Assembly (NCBI GenBank): GCA_016936035.1
Contig: JAFGPU010000297.1
Span: 1 to 6,637, forward strand
DNA from: Acidimicrobiales bacterium
Lineage (GTDB): Bacteria > Actinomycetota > Acidimicrobiia > Acidimicrobiales > VFJN01
DNA: 6,637 bases
Direction of reading: 5' to 3'
Shown: positions 1-6,150 of the stretch, piece after piece
Numbering within the stretch: position 1 is the first letter of the stretch
Layout of the letters: the number at the start of each line of letters is the position of its first letter
The notes under the pieces: model-generated
The model's database searches: none
What the model was told of the DNA's origin: nothing
Seen by the model: only the letters and a program-made list of their open reading frames with translations
Program-made: the position numbers and the translations under genes

Positions 1-1138
1 CGACGACCTGGCGGCCCTGTCCGACAAGCTCGCATCGGTCTACGACCTCGGCGTCCGCTCGTTCTCGATCGCACTCGACGACATCGACCACCAGAGGTGG
101 CACTGCGACGGCGACGCGGCCCGCTACGGCGCCCCGTCGACCGAGGCCGCCGCCCACGCCCAGGCCGACCTGCTCAACGCCGTCCAGGACCAGTTCATCG
201 GCACCCACGACGGCGCCCGTCCCCTGCAGATGGTGCCCACCGAGTACCAGGGGACCCGGGACAGCCCGTACCGCAACGCGCTCCGCACCCGGCTCGACCC
301 GGCGATCGAGGTGATGTGGACCGGTGCGTACGTGGTGCCCGACGAGATCACCGTCGCCCAGGCCGAGCAGGCGGCCGCGCGCTTCGGGCGACCCGTGTAC
401 GTGTGGGACAACACGCCTGTCAACGACTTCCCGGCTACCGAGGGAAGGCTCATCCTCGCCCCCTACGCCCGCCGCGAGCCCGGCCTGTCGGCGCACGTCA
501 CCGGGGTGGTGCTCAACCCCATGAACCAGGCGGCGGCCAGCAAGGTGCAGCTCGTCGGCGGCGCCGACTACACGTGGAACGACGCGGCCTACGACCCCGA
601 TCGGGCGCACCGGGCGGCGGCCGAGCACCTCGCCGGCGGCGACCCCGACACCATCGCGGCGCTGCTCGCCTTCTTCGACCTCGAGAACCTCGCACCCACG
701 TCGGCCTCGTCGGGCATCGTGTCCCAACCCCAGTCGCCGGTGCTCGCCGTCCACCTGGAGGCGTTCCGGACCGCCTGGTCCGGGGGCGACCGCGCCGGCG
801 CCATCGCCGGGCTGCGACCCCATGCCGACCAGATCGCCGGCGCATCCGAGCTGATCCGCGCCCGGGCGACCGATCCCGCCTTCGTCGCCGACTGCGCCCC
901 GTGGCTCGACGCCACGGCGCTGTGGGGCGAGGCGCTGGTGGCCACGCTCGACGCCCTCGCGGCCGCGAGCGGGGGTGACGCAGCGGGCGCCGCCGCGTCG
1001 TGGGCGGCGATCGACGCTCTGGTGGCCGAGGCGGGCGCCATCCGCACGATCCCCGGCGAGACCACGACCGAGGGCCCTGTGCGGGTCGGTGACGGCGTGC
1101 TCGACGACTTCATTGCCGAGGCCCGGGACCTGATCTGA
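1..1138 (+). CDS. GH84 family beta-N-acetylglucosaminidase (O-GlcNAcase/hyaluronidase-like), 3' part
   Basis: The frame is open from base 2 to the TGA at 1136-1138 (378 residues); the start lies upstream of the window. The fragment carries the GH84 hallmarks. FSIALDDID has adjacent Asp26-Asp27, matching the family's catalytic Asp pair for substrate-assisted hydrolysis through the 2-acetamido group. PTEYQG follows (Glu81, Tyr82), then WTG (Trp106) and VWDNTPVNDF (Trp135, Asn137, Asp142), which matches the conserved sugar-binding Trp/Asn/Asp. LNPMNQAAASK (Asn172) and ADYTWND (about 188-194) close the barrel. Residues from about 200 to 378 are Ala-rich and look helical, like the helical domain that follows the barrel in this family. 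The expected reaction is removal of terminal beta-linked GlcNAc from glycoconjugates or cell-wall fragments; the true substrate is not visible. Secretion cannot be judged because the N-terminus is missing. It converges on the regulator gene, with 36 bp between them. Confidence 0.86.
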   Translation, partial: DDLAALSDKLASVYDLGVRSFSIALDDIDHQRWHCDGDAARYGAPSTEAAAHAQADLLNAVQDQFIGTHDGARPLQMVPTEYQGTRDSPYRNALRTRLDPAIEVMWTGAYVVPDEITVAQAEQAAARFGRPVYVWDNTPVNDFPATEGRLILAPYARREPGLSAHVTGVVLNPMNQAAASKVQLVGGADYTWNDAAYDPDRAHRAAAEHLAGGDPDTIAALLAFFDLENLAPTSASSGIVSQPQSPVLAVHLEAFRTAWSGGDRAGAIAGLRPHADQIAGASELIRARATDPAFVADCAPWLDATALWGEALVATLDALAAASGGDAAGAAASWAAIDALVAEAGAIRTIPGETTTEGPVRVGDGVLDDFIAEARDLI

Positions 1139-1150
1139 CCACGACACGAC

Positions 1151-1174
1151 CCCGCGGGCGGCGGGCCTGCCGCG
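1151..1174. terminator. Possible weak stem-loop between convergent genes
   Basis: The 36-bp gap between the glycosidase stop and the regulator stop holds a short GC-rich inverted repeat: GCGGGC (1154-1159) with GCCTGC (1165-1170), one G-U pair and a 5-nt loop. There is an alternative pairing, GCGGC (1158-1162) with GCCGC (1169-1173). No T-tract follows on either strand. A shared terminator would suit the convergent layout, but a structure this small arises easily by chance at this GC content. Confidence 0.3.
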
Positions 1175-1753
1175 TCAGGTCGCCGGGCGGTGCTGTTCCT
1201 GCCAGCGCTGCAGCATCGCCGGCAGCTCGTCCTGCATGAAACGGAAGAGCGCCCGGCTGTCGTCGAGGCGCCGGCCGGCCGGGGTGTCGGGCCCGACGAG
1301 GGCGACACCCTCGGCGAGCCCCTCCTCCCACCGCTTCAGCTGGGCGGTCTGCTGCTGGAAGGACCGGGTCCACACGTCGTCGGCGCAGCGGTAGTGGTCG
1401 CGGCGGGCGCCGGGGTCGCGCTCGCGGACGACGAGGTGGACCTGGGCCAGGTAACGCACCCCGCCCGACACGGCAGCGGGGCTGATCTGCAGGCGCGTGG
1501 ACAGCTCGCGCGCGGTGAGGCGACCGCCGTCGTCGGCCAGGAGGCACGCGAACACGCGGGCCGGCGTACGAGGCCAGCCGGCTTCGGTGAGCAGCAGGGC
1601 GAAGCGCTCGACGAAGCGGGCCACCGCGTCGCCGCGCGCGTCGGCGGCGCCACGCGCAGCCGAGTCGTCGCCCGGGCCGGTGGAGCCGGCGGCCGGTGCC
1701 GTCTCGCTCTCGGCGTCGCTCTCCGCGTGGCTGCGAGTCACGTCGGTGGTCAC
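1175..1753 (-). CDS. GbsR/MarR-type winged-helix transcriptional regulator
   Basis: A 192-residue DNA-binding protein, probably the local regulator of the divergent ABC exporter. Residues 1-42 are an Ala/Asp/Glu/Gly-rich tail that looks disordered. The core starts at FVERFALLLTEAGWPRTPAR (47-66). It continues with a winged helix: GRLTARELSTRLQISPAAVS (77-96) is helix-turn-helix, GGVRYLAQVHLVVRERDPG (97-115) the recognition helix and wing, and ARRDHYR (116-122) the end of the wing. Residues 125-188 are helical and likely dimerise. This arrangement is typical of actinobacterial GbsR/MarR proteins found beside efflux genes. The start is a GTG at 1751-1753 with no Shine-Dalgarno; a TAAAGT hexamer ends 7 nt before it, suggesting a leaderless mRNA. 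No Met occurs before residue 173, so GTG is the sensible start. The inducing ligand cannot be told from sequence. Autoregulation is plausible because the palindrome lies in the shared control region. Confidence 0.9.
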   Translation of the reverse strand: MTTDVTRSHAESDAESETAPAAGSTGPGDDSAARGAADARGDAVARFVERFALLLTEAGWPRTPARVFACLLADDGGRLTARELSTRLQISPAAVSGGVRYLAQVHLVVRERDPGARRDHYRCADDVWTRSFQQQTAQLKRWEEGLAEGVALVGPDTPAGRRLDDSRALFRFMQDELPAMLQRWQEQHRPAT

Positions 1754-1760
1754 GCGCCGA

Positions 1761-1789
1761 ACTTTAGGTGATTCGTGCGTTTTTTACCA
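1761..1789 (-). promoter_or_regulatory. Predicted leaderless promoter of the regulator gene
   Basis: Reading the minus strand, TAAAGT (1766 down to 1761) fits the actinobacterial TANNNT -10 pattern and ends exactly 7 nt before the GTG start at 1753. Transcription would therefore begin at or next to the first base of the start codon. A -35 at 17-bp spacing (TGGTAA, 1789-1784) is a poor match. This -35 region touches the left arm of the palindrome, so an operator-bound protein could also affect this promoter. Confidence 0.5.
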
Positions 1790-1807
1790 TTCACAACATT
1801 GTGAATG
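1788..1807. promoter_or_regulatory. Operator palindrome in the divergent control region
   Basis: The sequence CATTCACAA-CA-TTGTGAATG is a perfect inverted repeat with two 9-bp arms (1788-1796 and 1799-1807) around a 2-bp centre. It is the most conspicuous AT-rich element in an otherwise very GC-rich window. Size and symmetry suit a dimeric winged-helix protein, and the GbsR/MarR gene is adjacent, so it is the likely binding site. The left arm covers the predicted -35 of the ABC operon and the right arm falls in the -35/-10 spacer. Binding there would be expected to block RNA polymerase. The site's existence is read directly; the protein that binds it is inferred. Confidence 0.75.
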
Positions 1808-1826
1808 ATCTGTAGTGTCAGGCGCA
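1790..1826 (+). promoter_or_regulatory. Predicted leaderless promoter of the ABC exporter operon
   Basis: TTCACA (1790-1795) matches 5 of 6 bases of the TTGACA -35 consensus. Exactly 17 bp later comes TAGTGT (1813-1818), a TANNNT -10. Seven bases separate it from the ATG at 1826, so transcription should begin at or one base before that ATG, giving a leaderless message. The -35 and spacer are covered by the 1788-1807 palindrome, which predicts control by occlusion. Confidence 0.62.
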
Positions 1827-2779
1827 TGTCCACCGCCATCTCCGTCTCCGGGCTGGTCAAGACCTTCGGCCACGTCCGGGCGCTCGACGGGCTCGACCTC
1901 GAGGTCGCCACGGGCGAGGTCCACGGGTTCCTCGGTCCCAACGGCTCCGGCAAGTCCACCACCATCCGCGTGCTGCTCGGCCTTCTCCGCCACGACGCCG
2001 GCGAGGTGTCGCTGCTGGGCAGTGACCCCTGGCACGACGCCGTCGACCTGCACCGGCGCCTCGCCTACGTGCCCGGCGAGGTCAACCTGTGGCCCAACCT
2101 GTCCGGCGGCGAGGTCATCGACCTGCTCGGCACGTTGCGGGGCGGGCTCGACCGCCGGCGGCGCGACGACCTGCTCGAACGCTTCGATCTCGACCCCCGC
2201 AAGAAGGCCCGCACGTACTCCAAGGGCAACAAGCAGAAGGTGGCCCTCGTCGCGGCGCTGGCCTCCGACGTGGAGCTGCTGCTGCTCGACGAGCCCACCT
2301 CCGGCCTCGACCCATTGATGGAGGCCGTGTTCCAGGAGACCGTGCGCGAGATCACCCAGGACGGACGCACCGTGCTGCTGTCGAGCCACATCCTCGCCGA
2401 GGTCGAGGCGCTGAGCGACAGGGTCAGCATCATCCGCCTCGGCCGCACCGTCGAGAGCGGCACACTGGCCGAGCTGCGCCACCTGACCCGCACCTCGATC
2501 TCGGTCGAGACGGTCGACACGCCGACCGGGCTGGACGCGCTGGCCGGCGTCCACGACCTGGTCGTCGACGACCACCGGGCCACGTTCGACGTCGACACCA
2601 CCGATCTGGACGCGGCCGTGAGCCACCTCAGCACCCTCGGCATCCGCAGCCTGGTCAGTCAGCCTCCCACGCTGGAGGAGCTGTTCCTGCGGCACTACGG
2701 CGACGAGCTGTCCGAGCTCGAGAGCGTCCCGCTCGAGGCCTCCGCCGGCACCGACGGGCACGCGCAGGAGTCCCGATGA
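1826..2779 (+). CDS. ABC exporter ATP-binding protein (drug/polyketide-type efflux)
   Basis: A 317-residue nucleotide-binding subunit that powers the permease encoded next. Walker A is GPNGSGKST (37-45, Lys43). The Q-loop region reads [16 protein letters not shown] (81-96), with Gly-Glu where most families have Gln. The ABC signature is YSKGNKQK (131-138), Walker B is LLLLDEP (151-157, Glu156 catalytic), the D-loop is SGLDP (159-163) and the switch His is H188 in SSHIL. Residues about 222-300 form the extra C-terminal domain common in DrrA-type ATPases. I chose ATG 1826 because the in-frame ATG at 1805 lies inside the operator and upstream of the predicted transcription start. The AGG at 1820-1822 is too close to serve as a good Shine-Dalgarno. 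The stop overlaps the permease ATG (ATGA), implying translational coupling. The exported substrate is unknown; antibiotic or lipid-like compounds are family-based guesses. Confidence 0.94.
   Translation: MSTAISVSGLVKTFGHVRALDGLDLEVATGEVHGFLGPNGSGKSTTIRVLLGLLRHDAGEVSLLGSDPWHDAVDLHRRLAYVPGEVNLWPNLSGGEVIDLLGTLRGGLDRRRRDDLLERFDLDPRKKARTYSKGNKQKVALVAALASDVELLLLDEPTSGLDPLMEAVFQETVREITQDGRTVLLSSHILAEVEALSDRVSIIRLGRTVESGTLAELRHLTRTSISVETVDTPTGLDALAGVHDLVVDDHRATFDVDTTDLDAAVSHLSTLGIRSLVSQPPTLEELFLRHYGDELSELESVPLEASAGTDGHAQESR
2766..2770 (+). promoter_or_regulatory. Shine-Dalgarno of the permease gene
   Basis: AGGAG ends 5 nt before the ATG at 2776 and lies inside the last codons of the ATPase gene. 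It decides the permease start and contrasts with the other well-defined starts in the window, which lack such a site. Confidence 0.8.
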
Positions 2780-4422
2780 CCGCCGTCGCCACCGCCCCGG
2801 ACGCCGGCGTCGGCGCGGCCCGGCGGGCGGCGCACCGGTCGCCGACCTTCGCCGGCACGTGGACGCTCGTGCGCTTCCTCGCCCGCCTCGACCGGGTGCG
2901 CCTCGCCCTGTGGGTCGTCGGCGTCGCCCTGCTCGTGCTGTCCTCGGCCGTCAGCATCGACGAGCTCTACCCGACCCAGGCCGACCTCACCGCGGCGGCC
3001 GAGCCCCTCTACGACAACGCCGCCGTCATCGCGCTGCAGGGCCCCACGTACGCCATCGACACGCTCGGCGGCAACATCGTGTTCAACCTCGGTGGCTTCG
3101 GCTACGTGGTCATGGGTCTGATGGGCATGTTCCTCGTCGGCCGGCACACCCGCGGCGACGAGGAGCAGGGCCGCACCGAGCTGCTGCGGGCCACGATCGT
3201 CGGGCGCAACGCCCCGGTCACCGCCGCGCTGGTCGTGACCAGTGCGGCGCTGGCCGCTCTCGGCGTCCTCATCACCCTGTCGATGCTGTCGCTCGACCTG
3301 CCGGTGACCGGCTCGATCTCCTACGGCGTGGCGATGGCGGCGTTCGGGGTGTTCTTCGCCGCCGTGACGGCCGTGACCGCCCAGGTGTCCGAGCACAACC
3401 GCGCCTCCTACGGCATCGCCGGCGCCGCGCTCGGCGCCTCGTTCGTGGTGCGCGCGGTCGGCGACGTCAGCGGTGGCACCCTGTCGTGGCTGTCCCCCAT
3501 GGGCTGGGCCCAGAGCATGAAGCCCTACGCCGGCGAGCGCTGGTGGCCCCTGCTGCTGCTCGTCGGTGCGACGATCGGGCTCGTCGCCGCCGCCTATGCC
3601 CTGATCGGCCGGCGCGACCTCGGCAGCGGGCTCGTCGCTCCCCGGCCCGGCCGCGCCACGGCGACGCCGGGGCTGACACGGCCTGGGGGCCTCGCCCTGC
3701 GCCTGCACCGGGCCCCCATCATCTCCTGGTCCGTCGGCCTCGCCCTGACCGGGATCGCGTACGGCTCGCTCGGCGAGGACGTCGACGACATCATCGGCGA
3801 CAACGAGGAGATGGCCGAGATCATCACCCAGGCGGGCGGCGAGATCACCGACTCGTACTTCGCCAGCTCGTTGCTGATGCTCGCGGTCATCGCCGGCGGG
3901 TTCGCGATCTCGTCGTCGTTGCGCATGCGCAGCGAGGAGACCGCCGGCCGCGCCGAGCCGCTGCTGGCCTCCCACCTGTCCCGCACGGCGTGGATGGCCT
4001 CGCACATGACTGTCGCGGCGCTCGGCAGCCTCGCCATCGTGGCGGCGGCCGGCATCGGCATGGGCGCCACCTACGGCATCATCGTCGCCGACGCGAACGA
4101 GGTCGTACGCCTGACCGCGGCGGCGCTCGGGTTCACGCCCGCCCTGTGGGTGCTCGTCGGGTTGGTCACCGCCCTGTTCGGCCTTGTGCCCCGGGCCAGC
4201 GCCGCGGCGTGGGGGGTGCTCGCCTGGTGCGGCATCGTCGGCTTCCTCGGCGAGCTGCTCGACCTGCCCCAGTGGGCGCGCGACCTCTCGCCGTTCGAGC
4301 ACGTGCCCCGGATGCCCGTCGACGGGGTCGACTGGTTGCCCCTCGGCGTGCTCACGATCGTCGCAGCCGGCTTGGCGCTGGCGGGCCTGGCGGGCTTCCG
4401 CCGCCGCGACGCCGGCTACTGA
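2776..4422 (+). CDS. ABC exporter permease, 12-TM duplicated type (polyketide antibiotic exporter family)
   Basis: A 548-residue inner-membrane protein, the transmembrane partner of the preceding ATPase. About twelve hydrophobic segments are visible: near 43-61, 102-122, 146-171, 182-203, 212-228, 258-277, 316-334, 362-382, 410-437, 445-470, 475-496 and 519-540. The two halves (about 30-280 and 305-545) repeat each other. The cytosolic motif [11 protein letters not shown] (129-139) recurs as [13 protein letters not shown] (387-399), and WLSPMGWA (238-245) recurs as DLSPFEHV (503-510). This is the architecture of COG3559-type 'polyketide antibiotic exporter' permeases, where one chain supplies both membrane halves to an ATPase dimer. 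The first 40 residues are cytosolic and basic. Start: ATG 2776 with AGGAG 5 nt upstream, overlapping the ATPase stop by 4 bp. An acidic loop (333-347, Glu/Asp-rich) follows TM7. Substrate unknown. Confidence 0.92.
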   Translation: MTAVATAPDAGVGAARRAAHRSPTFAGTWTLVRFLARLDRVRLALWVVGVALLVLSSAVSIDELYPTQADLTAAAEPLYDNAAVIALQGPTYAIDTLGGNIVFNLGGFGYVVMGLMGMFLVGRHTRGDEEQGRTELLRATIVGRNAPVTAALVVTSAALAALGVLITLSMLSLDLPVTGSISYGVAMAAFGVFFAAVTAVTAQVSEHNRASYGIAGAALGASFVVRAVGDVSGGTLSWLSPMGWAQSMKPYAGERWWPLLLLVGATIGLVAAAYALIGRRDLGSGLVAPRPGRATATPGLTRPGGLALRLHRAPIISWSVGLALTGIAYGSLGEDVDDIIGDNEEMAEIITQAGGEITDSYFASSLLMLAVIAGGFAISSSLRMRSEETAGRAEPLLASHLSRTAWMASHMTVAALGSLAIVAAAGIGMGATYGIIVADANEVVRLTAAALGFTPALWVLVGLVTALFGLVPRASAAAWGVLAWCGIVGFLGELLDLPQWARDLSPFEHVPRMPVDGVDWLPLGVLTIVAAGLALAGLAGFRRRDAGY

Positions 4423-4430
4423 GTCGCGCC

Positions 4431-4449
4431 GGTCCCGCGGAGCGGGGCC
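4431..4449 (+). terminator. Hairpin just after the ABC operon
   Basis: GGTCCCGC (4431-4438) and GCGGGGCC (4442-4449) form an 8-bp stem with one G-U pair around a GGA loop, starting 8 nt after the permease stop. No T-tract follows, as is common for GC-rich actinobacterial terminators, so function rests on position and stability only. Confidence 0.5.
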
Positions 4450-4511
4450 CGCACCCGGCATGCGGCCTGCGGTGCCGCCCCGCGGGCCGCAGTGCCGGGC
4501 ACCGGGTGCGG
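4449..4511. terminator. Two-tier stem-loop between convergent exporter and pepA genes
   Basis: An inner 12-bp stem (4461-4472 with 4480-4491, one G-U pair, 7-nt loop) is nested in a perfect outer 10-bp stem, CCGCACCCGG (4449-4458) with CCGGGTGCGG (4502-4511). The two stems are separated by a 2-nt bulge on one side and 10 nt on the other. The element sits between two convergent genes, 38 nt beyond the pepA stop, so a shared bidirectional terminator is the simplest reading. A direct repeat TGCGGTGCCG (4468-4477 and 4507-4516) overlaps it. There is no T-tract. The element could instead be a dispersed palindromic repeat, which only a genome search would show. Confidence 0.55.
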
Positions 4512-4551
4512 TGCCGAACGGCCTCCTGCGGACCCGCGCGAGTGAGTACGA

Positions 4552-6087
4552 CTAGCTCTTGCTCTTCGCCTTCGCAGCCGTCGTGGACGCCGTCGCCGGT
4601 GTGCGGAACCCCGCCAGCAGGTGCAGCAGCGTGCGCACCCCGAACCCGGTGCCGCCCTTGCGGGTCTCGCCGTCGTCCTCGGCCGCGTCGGCCGGCCCGG
4701 CGATGTCGAGGTGCGCCCACGGGATGTCGCCGGCCACGAACTCCTGCAGGAACAGGCCCGCGACCGAGGCTCCTGCCCAGCGGTTTCCGCTGATGTTCTT
4801 GATGTCCGCCACGTCCGAGTCGATCGACTTGCGCATCTCGGCGGGCAACGGCAGCGGCCACACGGGCTCGCCCTGGGCGTCGGCAGCCGCCCGTACCTGG
4901 TCGACGAAGGCCTCGTGGTTGCCCATCACCCCGGCGATCTTCTGGCCGAGCGCCACCATGCACGCCCCCGTGAGCGTGGCGAGGTCGACGATGGCGTCGG
5001 GCCCGTCCTCGCTGGCGAGCGCCAGGGCGTCGGCCAGCACGAGCCGACCCTCGGCGTCGGTGTTCAGCACCTCGACCGTGGTGCCGTTGCGGATGCGCAG
5101 CACGTCCCCCACGCGGGTGGCGTCGCTGCCCGGCATGTTGTCGGTGAGCGGCAGGTACCCCAGCACCCGGACCGGGGGTTGCACGGCGTCCAGGGCCGTG
5201 AAGGTGGCCAGCACCGCGGCGGCGCCCGCCATGTCGCCCTTCATGCCGATCATCGAGTCGCTCGTCTTCAGCGAGAGACCACCCGAGTCGAAGGTGATGC
5301 CCTTGCCCACCAGCGCGACGGTGCCCCGCACCTTGCCGCTCGGCTCCCACGCCAGCTTCACGAACCGGGGCTCCTCGGCCGACCCGCGGTTGACGCCGAG
5401 CAGGCCACCCAGCTGCTGCTCCTCGATGTCGGCCCGGTCGAGCACCTCGATGTCGAAGCCCTTGAGCTCGGCCAGCTCCTCGGCCCGGGCGGCGAAGGCG
5501 GTGGGCGTGAGCGTGCCGCCCGGCTGGTTGACGAGGTCGCGCGCCACCCGCACGGCTTCGCCGATCGAGCGGCCCCGGTCGAGCGCCGCCTGCACCCGCT
5601 TGCCTCCCTTGCCGACCACCGTGAGCGACTCGATGTGGCTGCGCTCGGGGTCGGACTGCAGGGCGGTGTAGCGGTACGAGCCGAGCAGCACGCCCTCGGC
5701 GACGGCCTGGGCGACCGCCGGGCGGTCGAGGCCCTCGGGCACGGCGTCGAGCACGTCGATCGCCAGGTGGGTCTGGCGCTGCGCGGCTCGGGCCAGCGCG
5801 GCGGCAGCCTTGCGGTAGGTCGTGGTGGACACGTCGTCGCTGGCGCCGAGGCCGAGCGCCACCACCACCCGACCGTCCGCCCCGGGCACCACGCACGACT
5901 GCCCGGGCTTGGCCTCGAACCCCTGCGAGGCGAGGAACGCCTTGTCGAAGCCGTCGGGCACGTCGCCGCTCTCGAGGTCGTCGGCGAAGACGCCGCGACC
6001 GACGGCATCGACGGTGCGCCCTCCGGCGCCGGCCTCCCCGGCGGGTGAGGGGTCAAGCGCGCGGGTGAGCTCGATGGCGATGGGCAT
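4552..6087 (-). CDS. pepA: Leucyl aminopeptidase (M17 cytosol aminopeptidase)
   Basis: A 511-residue, two-metal exopeptidase that removes N-terminal residues, Leu preferred, from peptides in the cytoplasm; family members are hexamers. The N-terminal macro-like domain spans about 1-165 and the catalytic domain about 175-497. All expected residues are present: Lys262 and Asp267 in GKGITFDSGG, catalytic Lys274, Asp285 in MKGDM, and Asp344, Glu346 and catalytic Arg348 in the family signature NTDAEGRL (342-349). Their spacing equals that of E. coli PepA with a constant offset of 8, so the enzyme should be active. NISGNRWAGAS (431-441) and the terminal TGFGVRTLLHLL (480-491) are also typical. The last 15 residues (Ala/Thr/Ser/Lys) are a low-complexity tail. 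Start: ATG 6087 is preceded by TAGTGT ending 7 nt upstream and no well-placed Shine-Dalgarno. Some M17 proteins also bind DNA; nothing here shows that. Confidence 0.97.
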   Translation of the reverse strand: MPIAIELTRALDPSPAGEAGAGGRTVDAVGRGVFADDLESGDVPDGFDKAFLASQGFEAKPGQSCVVPGADGRVVVALGLGASDDVSTTTYRKAAAALARAAQRQTHLAIDVLDAVPEGLDRPAVAQAVAEGVLLGSYRYTALQSDPERSHIESLTVVGKGGKRVQAALDRGRSIGEAVRVARDLVNQPGGTLTPTAFAARAEELAELKGFDIEVLDRADIEEQQLGGLLGVNRGSAEEPRFVKLAWEPSGKVRGTVALVGKGITFDSGGLSLKTSDSMIGMKGDMAGAAAVLATFTALDAVQPPVRVLGYLPLTDNMPGSDATRVGDVLRIRNGTTVEVLNTDAEGRLVLADALALASEDGPDAIVDLATLTGACMVALGQKIAGVMGNHEAFVDQVRAAADAQGEPVWPLPLPAEMRKSIDSDVADIKNISGNRWAGASVAGLFLQEFVAGDIPWAHLDIAGPADAAEDDGETRKGGTGFGVRTLLHLLAGFRTPATASTTAAKAKSKS

Positions 6088-6094
6088 GCCCTGA

Positions 6095-6100
6095 ACACTA
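6095..6100 (-). promoter_or_regulatory. pepA: Predicted -10 of a leaderless pepA promoter
   Basis: On the minus strand TAGTGT (6100 down to 6095) ends 7 nt before the ATG at 6087. The hexamer and the distance are identical to those of the ABC operon promoter, and the flanks are alike (GTAGTGT, then CAGG, then GCATG). No -35 match is visible at 17 bp. The AGGG next to the ATG leaves only about 1-2 nt of spacing, too close for a normal ribosome-binding site. Confidence 0.52.
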
Positions 6101-6104
6101 CGGG

Positions 6105-6140
6105 TGACGGCGCGCCGTGCGCGCCGCGCCCCCGCCGTCA
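6105..6140 (-). terminator. Stem-loop after the Dabb gene, upstream of pepA
   Basis: TGACGGCG (6105-6112) pairs perfectly with CGCCGTCA (6133-6140), with a GC-rich 20-nt interior. An alternative hairpin GGCGCG (6109-6114) with CGCGCC (6120-6125) is also possible. It begins 10 nt after the Dabb stop and ends 4 nt before the pepA -10 box. It could insulate pepA from read-through. No T-tract is present. Confidence 0.45.
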
Positions 6141-6150
6141 GCGACGAGGC

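Noticed and set aside
97..978. Plus-strand frame overlapping the glycosidase
   Set aside because: Arg/Pro/Gly-rich shadow. The neighbouring frame, open from base 2, carries all the GH84 motifs.
1190..1808. Plus-strand frames opposite the regulator
   Set aside because: They run antisense to a clear winged-helix protein and lack motifs; their GC-rich codon pattern is a shadow effect.
1805..1825. Upstream ATG at 1805 as the ATPase start
   Set aside because: It lies inside the palindrome and upstream of the predicted -10. The added seven residues (MICSVRR) do not belong to the ABC fold, which begins cleanly at [15 protein letters not shown].
2101..2115. LSGGE as the ABC signature motif
   Set aside because: It lies at residues 92-96, before the helical subdomain and far from Walker B. 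The true signature position is YSKGNKQK at 131-138.
2695..4461. Long open frame (588 codons) antisense to the exporter genes
   Set aside because: It mirrors the permease on the opposite strand. Its product is rich in Gly/Arg/Asp/Gln/His with no domain pattern, as expected for an antisense frame of a GC-rich gene.
4352..5896. Long minus-strand frame overlapping pepA, and plus-strand frames opposite pepA (4621-6048, 4559-5671)
   Set aside because: Products are Arg/Gly/Pro- or Ser/Arg-rich with no recognisable family, whereas the 4552-6087 frame is an intact M17 peptidase.
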